NCBI GenBank assembly: GCA_001797815.1
Contig: MGQK01000057.1
Coordinates: 1-5,242, forward strand
Source: Deltaproteobacteria bacterium RBG_13_61_14
Lineage (GTDB): Bacteria > RBG-13-61-14
DNA: 5,242 nt
Direction of reading: 5' to 3'
The translations under genes were made by a program, and so were the position numbers. This document shows, piece by piece, positions 1 to 5,242 of the stretch. A model generated the notes under the pieces. It had not been told where the DNA came from and made no database searches. It was given only the letters and a program-made list of their open reading frames with translations. Within the stretch, counting starts at the first letter, position 1. Every line of letters starts with the position of its first letter.

Positions 1-1389
1 GGAGATGCGCACCTGCCACAGGGCCACGAACTTGGGCCCGCCGCTCGTCACCCGCGCCTTTTCATACGCGGCGGTCAGGTCCAGGTAGCCTTGCGCGGTC
101 TTGCCGGCCTCGATCTGCATGGCCAGGCCGCGAAATTCCTCGGCCAGCTCCTGCAAACGCTGGCGGGAAATGGTGGGAAGGTTAAGCGTGGACTCGTGCA
201 GGAAGAGCGAGGTAGTGTCGGCCACCTGCAGGATTCCTTCTGCTTCGCACCGCTCGTGGATGGGCGTGCCTGGAAAGGGATAGAAAATCGTGACCGTGAT
301 ATGGTGCGGCCGGATCTGGCGATTGATCTCCATGGTCTCGCGGATCTCGGCCGCGGTCTCGGTGGGAAGACCGATCATATTGAAGTCCCAGGTCTCCAGC
401 CCCAGCTCGTCCGCCCATTTGAAAACCCGGATGATCTGCTCGTTGGTCATGTGCCGGTTGAGCACCTCCCGCCGGACCCGCTCCGAGCCGCTCTCCACCC
501 CCACGATCACGGAATAGAGACCGGCCTCCCGCAGGATCCCCAGGGTCTCCCGATCCACCGTTTCCACCCGCAGAAAGATCTGGAAGGGCGTGGTGAAAGC
601 CCCGCGGTAAGCGGCGCAGAACTCCCGCACCCATTTGCGGTTCAGGGTGAAGATCTCGTCCATGAAGATCAGCGACTTGAGGTTCGGGTAACGCCGGTGC
701 AGATCCTCGATCTCCGCCATCACGCTTTCCACCCGGCGCTGGCGGACCAGGTTCTTGGCCCCGCCGGCGAGTTCGGAAAGGACCGAGTTGCAGCAATAGG
801 TGCAGGCATAAGGACAGCCGCGGGAGGCCATCAGCGGCACCTGCCGGTCATTCTCCTGCATCAGCACCTCGTTGTCGAAAAGCTCGCGGTCCACGAAGGG
901 CAGTTGCTCCAGGTCCGCCGGCGGCCGCAACGGGTTTTTCCGGATGGTCCCGTCCGGGAGTCGCCGCCAGAGATTGCGGATCTCCGAAGGATCGCTCCCG
1001 CTCTGGAGCGCCTGCGCGTATTCGAGCAACGGGTATTCCCCTTCCGCGCGGATCAAGTCGTTGAAGACCCGGTCCTTCATGACTTCCTCGGGGGCGATGG
1101 TGGCATGGATGCCGCCGATGAGGATGGGCAGGCCCAGCCGGGACTTGATCGCGGCGCCGTAGCGCCGGGCGAAAGGGTATTGCATGGTGGTGGACGAGAA
1201 AGCGACCAGGTCCGGGCGATAAGCCTGGACCTCCTGGATGAAACTGTCGTCATCGAGCTCGCGGCTGAGATAGATCAGGGAAGTCGGGTGGCCGGCTCGC
1301 TTGAGGGTGGCGGAGATGGAGGCGACGCCGTGCTGGAAGTGGGGAAATTGCAGGGTCTGGATGTCGGGATAGACCAGGAGGACTTTCAT
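1..1389 (-). CDS. B12-binding domain radical SAM protein (3' end outside window)
   Basis: 463 residues are visible, with no stop before the left edge. Residues 1 to about 130 form the Rossmann-like cobalamin-binding domain that precedes the barrel in class B radical SAM proteins: it opens MKVLLVYPD and carries GVASISATLKRAGH (21-34) and GGIHATIAPEEV (92-103). The DxHxxG cobalamin-ligand motif of methionine synthase is not seen, which is usual for this class. The barrel holds RGC192-PYA-C196-TY-C199-CN, the MDE at 243-245, VGVESGSE (296-303), NMIGLPTET (337-345) and PFPGT (371-375). Relatives are methyltransferases, cyclases or other radical enzymes, often unassigned, so the reaction is not known. 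The tail after PFPGT already reaches 92 residues, so an extra C-terminal domain may follow. The ATG at 1389 lies 7 nt after the preceding stop. AAGAGAT (1399-1405) is a plausible ribosome-binding site with 9-nt spacing, and a GAGG only 2 nt away is too close. The gene belongs to the same operon. Confidence 0.92.
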   Translation of the reverse strand, partial: MKVLLVYPDIQTLQFPHFQHGVASISATLKRAGHPTSLIYLSRELDDDSFIQEVQAYRPDLVAFSSTTMQYPFARRYGAAIKSRLGLPILIGGIHATIAPEEVMKDRVFNDLIRAEGEYPLLEYAQALQSGSDPSEIRNLWRRLPDGTIRKNPLRPPADLEQLPFVDRELFDNEVLMQENDRQVPLMASRGCPYACTYCCNSVLSELAGGAKNLVRQRRVESVMAEIEDLHRRYPNLKSLIFMDEIFTLNRKWVREFCAAYRGAFTTPFQIFLRVETVDRETLGILREAGLYSVIVGVESGSERVRREVLNRHMTNEQIIRVFKWADELGLETWDFNMIGLPTETAAEIRETMEINRQIRPHHITVTIFYPFPGTPIHERCEAEGILQVADTTSLFLHESTLNLPTISRQRLQELAEEFRGLAMQIEAGKTAQGYLDLTAAYEKARVTSGGPKFVALWQVRIS

Positions 1390-1396
1390 GGCCTCA

Positions 1397-2431
1397 TTAT
1401 CTCTTTTCAGGTGGTTCTTGTCCATAGATGGCGGGCTCCAGGTAGAGCCCGATGCATTCCGCGCAGGCGGCGGAATTTTCACCGGCCAGGATCTGGCGGC
1501 GGACTTCCGCGTAAGCCGGCTTGGACCAGATGGAGGGCAAAGGTTCCTCGGTCAGGCGACCGAAAGTGAGCGACGGCGTGAAGACCAACTGGCCTGACTT
1601 TCGCATCAGCGACACCGGGTAGGCCATTTGACAGCAGACCGAGACCTCGCCCCCGGCGGTGATAAAAGGCTTGTGCACGTCAAAACCGCCGCAGCCGTGG
1701 CCGCGGAAGCGCCGCACCCGCTCCGGCCCGGCCACGATCAAGCCCGGCTTGGCCTCGGCGCGGGCCTGGGCCAGGCTCTGCTTGAGAAGGGCCGGGTCAA
1801 AGTCGCTCCGGTAATACTCGGTGTAGGTGATCCGGGACAAGTGCGCCTCCGAGAAAACCCCGGCCAGTTGCTGAAAAACCACGCCGTCGAGGCCGAGGGA
1901 CTGCATCAGCCGGACAAACTCGGGCAGTTCATCCAGCGCCTCGCGGCGCAAGAGAAAGAGCGCGAACACCTGGGGCCGGGAAGCGCCCTGGGCCTGGCGA
2001 AAGGAGACCAGGTCACGTAAGTTTTGAAGCAGACGGTTAAAGTCACCGCCCGGTCGAATGCGCTCATAGCTTTCCGGCCGAGCCGCGTCCACGGAAACGC
2101 AGATCACGTCCACCCCCTGCTCGACCACGGCTTCGATCTGCTCGCGCTGGAAGAGCAGGCCATTGGTGGTGAAGGTGAGCCGGCCGGAAAAAGATCGGCG
2201 GATTTGCGCCAGGATTTCAGCGAAGCGGGGGTGGAGCAAAGGCTCGCCCCAGCCGGTCAGGTCCAGGCTCTCCAGTCCGGAAAGGCAGGGCAAGACCGCG
2301 GCCAGGGTCTCGGCCGACATGGCCTGGCTGGGGTAATCGGCCGCGATCGTCCTCCGCACGCAGAGGGGACACTCAAGCTGGCAGAGCGAGCTCAGCTCCA
2401 GGGAAAGCCCGGTCATCCGCTCCGCACTCAT
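1397..2431 (-). CDS. Radical SAM/SPASM domain protein (third of three, GWGEP variant)
   Basis: This is a 344-residue radical SAM enzyme if read from the ATG at 2431. C17-x3-C21-x2-C24 (CQLECPLC) is the SAM-cluster triad. The usual GGEP is replaced by GWGEP (60-64), an accepted variant that keeps the Gly-Glu pair. TTNGLLF (88-94) and CVSVDAARPESYERIR (from 111) follow family patterns. The C-terminal SPASM-type region shows C247-x13-G261-x4-C266 plus C267, then a SIW segment near 300 and C323-x2-C326. The reading frame is open upstream to an ATG at 2560, which would give 387 aa, but that start would overlap the previous gene by 133 bases and the added residues look unrelated to the family. The 2431 start forms the standard ATGA overlap. 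GGAGGGG (2444-2450) lies 12 nt upstream, rather far, so translation probably depends on coupling. A start at 2416 (MTGLSLELS) cannot be excluded. The substrate is unknown. Confidence 0.9.
   Translation of the reverse strand: MSAERMTGLSLELSSLCQLECPLCVRRTIAADYPSQAMSAETLAAVLPCLSGLESLDLTGWGEPLLHPRFAEILAQIRRSFSGRLTFTTNGLLFQREQIEAVVEQGVDVICVSVDAARPESYERIRPGGDFNRLLQNLRDLVSFRQAQGASRPQVFALFLLRREALDELPEFVRLMQSLGLDGVVFQQLAGVFSEAHLSRITYTEYYRSDFDPALLKQSLAQARAEAKPGLIVAGPERVRRFRGHGCGGFDVHKPFITAGGEVSVCCQMAYPVSLMRKSGQLVFTPSLTFGRLTEEPLPSIWSKPAYAEVRRQILAGENSAACAECIGLYLEPAIYGQEPPEKR
2428..2431 (-). promoter_or_regulatory. ATGA stop/start overlap coupling the second and third SPASM genes
   Basis: On the minus strand the four bases ATGA hold both the start codon of the third SPASM gene and the TGA stop of the second. 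The nearest purine-rich site, GGAGGGG at 2444-2450, is 12 nt away, so terminating ribosomes probably re-initiate here. Confidence 0.75.
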
Positions 2432-3483
2432 GGCCCCCAGCCGCCCCTCCGCCACTCGCTCCAAGTCAGGGAATCGCCCAGGGAGCAGCCGAGCTGGCAG
2501 GTCGGACAATGCTCGGTAACGATCCGCCGGCGCAGCGCCTCCATTTCCTGGCTCCGCCACAGCTCTTCCAGGTCCCGACCCTTGACATTGACCGGATAGA
2601 TATTGGAGCAGGTGGGGCAGGGGAGAAAAGTCCCGTCCGGTTCCAGGTTCACCGTGCTCCAGAGCGTGAGGCAGCGCCGGTCGCGGGGCTCACCCCGCAG
2701 CATCCGCGCGATCTGGCGGTAGTGATCGCAGAGCGCCGCCGAGCTTTGGACCGCCACCTGCTCCAGGAAGGTGGCCGCCGGTTCGACCTGCTCGGGAAGA
2801 AAACGCAGTTCCGCCTCGGATTCGAGGTTGTCAAAAATTTGGTCGGTGATGACCACGATGTTGAAGGTGATGGAGAGGCCGCGCTCGCGGGCGAACGCGA
2901 GCAAGCGGGGCAGCTCGGCCACGTTGGCCGGCTGGATTACGCAGTTGAGCCCGGCCTCGATCCGGTGTCCGGGATAATCGTGCCGGAGTTCCTGGATCGC
3001 GTCCAGGGTGGCGAGCACTCCGGCCTGGGCGCCGGGGATGCCGCGCACCTGGTCGTGGACCTCGCCGGCGCTGTCGAGGGAGAGGTGGATGAAGAGGCCG
3101 TGGCGGGCCGGGTCCAGCACGTCGAGGAGGTTCACGACCTGCTGGATGACCCGCTGGGTGCGGATGCCGTGGGTGGCGAGACCCAGGGTCGCGAGCGAAG
3201 GCATGGAGGCGATCATGACCGCGGCGACCGCGGCCAGGTCCTGGCGCAGGGTGGGTTCGCCTCCGGTCAGCCAGGCCGTGCGCACCGCGCCGAAAAAGGG
3301 GTTGGAAAAGATCAGCCGCAACTCCTCGGGCGGAAGCTCTTCCGGATGCTCGCCCCGCCAGATGCCGCAGTGGATACACCGGGAATCACAGCGGCGGGTC
3401 ACGTTGTAACAGAACCAGCGCGGCCGGGGGGTGAAGAGCCGGCCGGCGCCGTAATACCATAACAGCCGTTGCCAATTATTCAT
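2428..3483 (-). CDS. Radical SAM/SPASM domain protein (second of three, distinct subgroup)
   Basis: This is a 351-residue radical SAM enzyme with C32-x3-C36-x2-C39 (RRCDSRCIHCGIW) for the SAM-cleaving cluster and LTGGEP at 72-77. The barrel contains HLSLDSAGEVHDQVRG near 133-148, a form common in radical SAM proteins that begin with a PRP-x-aromatic stretch. The C-terminal region keeps the first half of SPASM exactly (C271-x12-G284-x4-C289) and adds C292. Its second half is C326-x2-C329-x3-C333, shorter than the classic CxxCx5C arrangement and unlike the two sister genes. The start at 3483 is preferred over the in-frame ATG at 3513: GAGGT (3489-3493) lies 5 nt upstream of it, and it gives an 8-nt overlap with the previous gene instead of 38 nt. 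The 3513 codon has no recognisable ribosome-binding site. The final CCATGA carries the next gene's start. The substrate is unknown. The TRRCDSRC opening and GGEPTLR form differ enough from the flanking genes to argue against recent duplication. Confidence 0.91.
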   Translation of the reverse strand: MNNWQRLLWYYGAGRLFTPRPRWFCYNVTRRCDSRCIHCGIWRGEHPEELPPEELRLIFSNPFFGAVRTAWLTGGEPTLRQDLAAVAAVMIASMPSLATLGLATHGIRTQRVIQQVVNLLDVLDPARHGLFIHLSLDSAGEVHDQVRGIPGAQAGVLATLDAIQELRHDYPGHRIEAGLNCVIQPANVAELPRLLAFARERGLSITFNIVVITDQIFDNLESEAELRFLPEQVEPAATFLEQVAVQSSAALCDHYRQIARMLRGEPRDRRCLTLWSTVNLEPDGTFLPCPTCSNIYPVNVKGRDLEELWRSQEMEALRRRIVTEHCPTCQLGCSLGDSLTWSEWRRGGWGP

Positions 3484-4579
3484 GCAAGACCTCGTGAAAA
3501 GTGCGGTTTTCATAAAGGTAACCGCATTCCGCGCACGCGCACAAGGGCGGCGGGCCCTCGGCTTGGATGCGGAGCAGGCGGCCGCGATAGCCCTGGTAGC
3601 GCGGGCCGCGCCAGATTTCCGGGAACGATTGTTGGGTGAGGTTGCCCATCAGCTCCTCGCAGTTGCAGCAGGGCCGGACGTCGCCGTTGGGCCAGACCAT
3701 AGTGAAAGTGTAACCTGAATAACAAGGGATCTTGGAGTAGAGATCGTCGTGGCGCAGCCGGCCCTGAAAGCGGGCATCGCCGCCGAAGCCGAGAAAGAGC
3801 CGGCGTTCGCGGGCACGGTCCTGGAGCGCGTCCACTTCCTCCTGGAACTTCCCGAATTCAGCCGCGCTGAGAGTGAGCGCTTCATTGGAGGCCGGGCCGT
3901 CGAAGCGGATTTCCATCAAGGGAATGAAGGTCAAGGCGTTCGCGCCCGCTTGTCGGCAAAGCTCGAAGAGCGGCTGGACCTCGCCCGCGCTCCGGCGGGT
4001 GAGCACCGCGGTGACCGAGATCAAAGGCAGCGGACTTTGCGCCTTGTTTTTTTCCTCGGCCACCGCTTGGATGCCCCGGACAATGGCCGGGAAATCGCCG
4101 GCGCCGGCGGCGGGGTTTAATTCCTGATAATTCTGCTCGGTCCCGGCATTGATGCTGACCGAGAGCCGCGCCAGGCCGACCCTGGCCAGGACCGGGGCGA
4201 ATTTTTCGAGCAGGATGCCGTTGGTGACGAGCGTGGTCTCCACCTGGGGGAAACTCTGGCGCAGGCCGAAGAGCAAGGCCAGGAGCGGCCGGTAGAGCAA
4301 AGGCTCGCCGCCGGTGATGTGGACCCGGCGCAGCCCGCCGAGCTGGTAGAGGTCGTCAAAGAGCCGGTCCAAAAGCCCGCCGTGCAGGTCGGTGATGGGC
4401 CCGAGCCAGCGCGGGGCATGGCGCGCCTTGACCTCCGCGCTCGCCGCCAGGAGCGGGCAGAAGACGCAAGCGGCGTTGCAGCGGGTGGTGGGCAGGATCT
4501 GCAGGTCGAGCGGGCCGGTAACCGGCCGGCCTTGTTCCAGAGACTGGCGGAGGATCTGGATCGAGTCGGCGGAGAACAT
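3476..4579 (-). CDS. Radical SAM/SPASM domain protein (first of three)
   Basis: This 367-residue soluble protein is a radical SAM enzyme: C34-x3-C38-x2-C41 would bind the catalytic [4Fe-4S] cluster that cleaves SAM, and TGGEP (89-93) is the SAM-contacting GGE motif. The barrel runs to about residue 225, including VTNGILL near 118 and LSVSINAG near 139. The C-terminal SPASM-type region has C286-x12-G299-x4-C304, followed by C305 and C307, then MGNL, an EIW segment near 321, and a terminal C347, C349, C352 group. These would hold one or two auxiliary clusters. The length is usual for SPASM proteins. The ATG at 4579 is chosen because GGAGG (4587-4591) sits 7 nt upstream and the codon overlaps the preceding stop as TGATG. 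SPASM enzymes modify peptides, sugars and other substrates, so the family assignment is secure but the substrate is not determined. Its sequence is closer to the third SPASM gene (1397-2431) than to the second. Confidence 0.93.
   Translation of the reverse strand: MFSADSIQILRQSLEQGRPVTGPLDLQILPTTRCNAACVFCPLLAASAEVKARHAPRWLGPITDLHGGLLDRLFDDLYQLGGLRRVHITGGEPLLYRPLLALLFGLRQSFPQVETTLVTNGILLEKFAPVLARVGLARLSVSINAGTEQNYQELNPAAGAGDFPAIVRGIQAVAEEKNKAQSPLPLISVTAVLTRRSAGEVQPLFELCRQAGANALTFIPLMEIRFDGPASNEALTLSAAEFGKFQEEVDALQDRARERRLFLGFGGDARFQGRLRHDDLYSKIPCYSGYTFTMVWPNGDVRPCCNCEELMGNLTQQSFPEIWRGPRYQGYRGRLLRIQAEGPPPLCACAECGYLYENRTFHEVLHE
3489..3493 (-). promoter_or_regulatory. Ribosome binding site GAGGT that decides the start of the second SPASM gene
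   Basis: The minus strand reads GAGGT 5 nt upstream of the ATG at 3483, within the end of the preceding gene. The alternative in-frame ATG at 3513 has no such site, so this element is the main reason for the shorter 351-residue protein. Confidence 0.7.
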
Positions 4580-5242
4580 CAGTCGGCCTCCACCAGGATC
4601 GGGTTGGACCAGCCCACGGTGTTGTAATCGGTGGCGGCCGGATCCACGGTCTGCGTGGCCAGCTCGAGCACCAGGCTTTTGCCCGCCCAGGAGCGAAGGT
4701 CGAGGCTAAGGTCATGCCAGCCCCGATCCTCCGGCCGGCCCTTGGGGTCCAGGGTCTTTTCGAACACGGTTTCCAGGCGCTGGGAGTTCCGGCCCAGCCG
4801 GATCGTGAAGACCACGCCGTTGCCGCCGGGCCGGTCATAAACGCCCGGGTGCATGGCCAGGCCGAAGCGGAGCATTGAGGCATTCGGAAGTTGGAGAAGG
4901 TAGCGGATCCGGGAAGGCGGATGCTCCATCAACACCCGGCGCACGTCCTCGCCGATGGTGAAATAGTCCTCGCTCACGTAATGGGGGAGCGGGGTGGCAA
5001 TCTCAGCCTGGGGGAGCAACTCGATCAGGTCGAGCAGGATCTTCTTGCCCTGGAGTTGGCGCTGGAGCCGCTTGCGGTTCTTGCACACGTCGCTCAAATG
5101 GTTGAGCCGGCGGTGCCATTCCGCGATTTCTTTCGGCGGGAACTGGGGCAGGTTGAGCACGCTCTCGGGCACAAAGTAGCCGTCCACCTCGCGGCCGCTG
5201 AGCCAGCCTTTTTCGCGGCAAAGCTCGTAGAGCTGGGTGCCG
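4579..5242 (-). CDS. B12-type radical SAM protein, C-terminal part, with appended jelly-roll-like domain (5' end outside window)
   Basis: Only the last 220 residues are visible; the frame is open to the right edge, so the GTG at 5187 is internal rather than a start. The first visible residues, GTQLYELCREKGWL, match the FPGT-x-[LI]-[YH]-E segment that closes the catalytic barrel of B12-binding radical SAM proteins. The following ESVLNLP matches ESTLNLP in the complete radical SAM domain of the gene at 1-1389, which supports the family call although the CxxxCxxC motif lies outside. Visible residues about 40-75 are charged and probably helical (a linker). Residues about 93-217 look like a beta-sandwich: RRVLMEHPPSRIRY, LRFGLAMHPGVY, GVVFTIRLG, a WHDLSLDL-x-x-WAGK strand pair and a final TVGWSNPILVE. 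From memory this pattern resembles accessory carbohydrate-binding-like domains; the ligand is unknown. No membrane segment is seen. The TGA stop overlaps the next gene's ATG by one base, so the two are coupled. Confidence 0.78.
   Translation of the reverse strand, partial: GTQLYELCREKGWLSGREVDGYFVPESVLNLPQFPPKEIAEWHRRLNHLSDVCKNRKRLQRQLQGKKILLDLIELLPQAEIATPLPHYVSEDYFTIGEDVRRVLMEHPPSRIRYLLQLPNASMLRFGLAMHPGVYDRPGGNGVVFTIRLGRNSQRLETVFEKTLDPKGRPEDRGWHDLSLDLRSWAGKSLVLELATQTVDPAATDYNTVGWSNPILVEAD
4587..4591 (-). promoter_or_regulatory. Ribosome binding site GGAGG of the first SPASM gene
   Basis: The minus strand reads GGAGG here, 7 nt before the ATG at 4579 and inside the final codons of the upstream gene. 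It fixes the start of the downstream gene and, with the TGATG junction, suggests re-initiation by the same ribosomes. Confidence 0.75.

Noticed and set aside
182-796. Minus-strand 204-codon frame inside the B12 radical SAM gene
   Set aside because: It is out of frame with the gene that carries the CPYACTYC and PFPGT motifs; its Gly/Arg/Pro/Asp-rich translation is typical of a shadow.
1390-1396. Possible precursor peptide for a RiPP pathway served by the SPASM enzymes
   Set aside because: The only gap in the window is 7 nt, and all other bases are within radical SAM genes. No short ORF with its own ribosome-binding site stands apart, so any precursor would have to lie outside.
91-1569. Long plus-strand open frame of 492 codons, rich in His, Gly, Arg and Asp
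   Set aside because: It lies antisense to the B12 radical SAM gene, which has clear conserved motifs. The composition is that of a GC-rich shadow frame, and no domain is recognisable.
2432-2560. N-terminal extension of the third SPASM gene to an ATG at 2560
   Set aside because: It would overlap the previous gene by 133 bases, and its residues are a frame-shifted copy of coding DNA whose real frame carries the CPTCQLGC cysteine motif. The ATGA overlap start at 2431 is more likely.
2024-3462. Two overlapping long plus-strand open frames (2024-2599 and 2509-3462)
   Set aside because: Both are antisense to the SPASM genes, with low-complexity Gly/Asp/Val/Glu-rich translations and no motifs; they are shadows of codon bias.
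3484-3513. Start of the second SPASM gene at the ATG at 3513
   Set aside because: There is no ribosome-binding site ahead of it, whereas the ATG at 3483 has GAGGT at good spacing and a shorter overlap.
4514-4532. GC-rich palindromic stretch (CCGGTAACCGGCCGG region) considered as a terminator or site-specific repeat
   Set aside because: It lies inside the 5' coding part of the first SPASM gene, has no T-tract and does not recur elsewhere as a repeat; it is explained by codon composition.

Overview
The window is GC-rich bacterial DNA. It is almost wholly coding, and everything real in it lies on the minus strand. Read in the direction of transcription (right to left), it holds five consecutive radical S-adenosylmethionine (SAM) genes, the first and last cut by the window edges. 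Start sites follow Shine-Dalgarno-type sequences (GGAGG, GAGGT), so this is a bacterium. The many oxygen-sensitive Fe-S enzymes, two of them probably cobalamin-dependent, suggest an anaerobe or microaerophile. The high GC and gene content would fit several environmental phyla (for example Desulfobacterota, Acidobacteriota, Omnitrophota or other PVC lineages), but the sequence does not decide between them.

Layout from upstream to downstream. (A) >5242-4579: the C-terminal 220 residues of a probable B12-type radical SAM protein, ending in an appended beta-sandwich/jelly-roll-like domain. (B) 4579-3476: radical SAM/SPASM protein, 367 aa. (C) 3483-2428: a second radical SAM/SPASM protein, 351 aa, from a different subgroup. 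(D) 2431-1397: a third radical SAM/SPASM protein, 344 aa. (E) 1389-<1: a complete cobalamin-binding domain plus radical SAM domain, with 463 residues visible and the C-terminus beyond the edge. The junctions are a 1-nt overlap (TGATG), an 8-nt overlap, a 4-nt overlap (ATGA) and a 7-nt gap. The block is therefore certainly one operon segment with translational coupling. No promoter, terminator, RNA gene, repeat or mobile element is visible, and there is no non-coding stretch longer than 7 nt.

How the genes work together is inference. Three SPASM-type enzymes, each with the radical SAM triad and an auxiliary Fe-S cysteine set, lie between two B12-type radical SAM enzymes. That looks like a multistep radical modification pathway, for instance methylations plus C-H activation, epimerisation or dehydrogenation of an unknown substrate. 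No precursor peptide, glycosyltransferase or other substrate-defining gene falls inside the window. The substrate (peptide, surface polysaccharide, lipid or small molecule) cannot be read from these bases. The unit is best viewed as an uncharacterised all-radical-SAM gene cassette.
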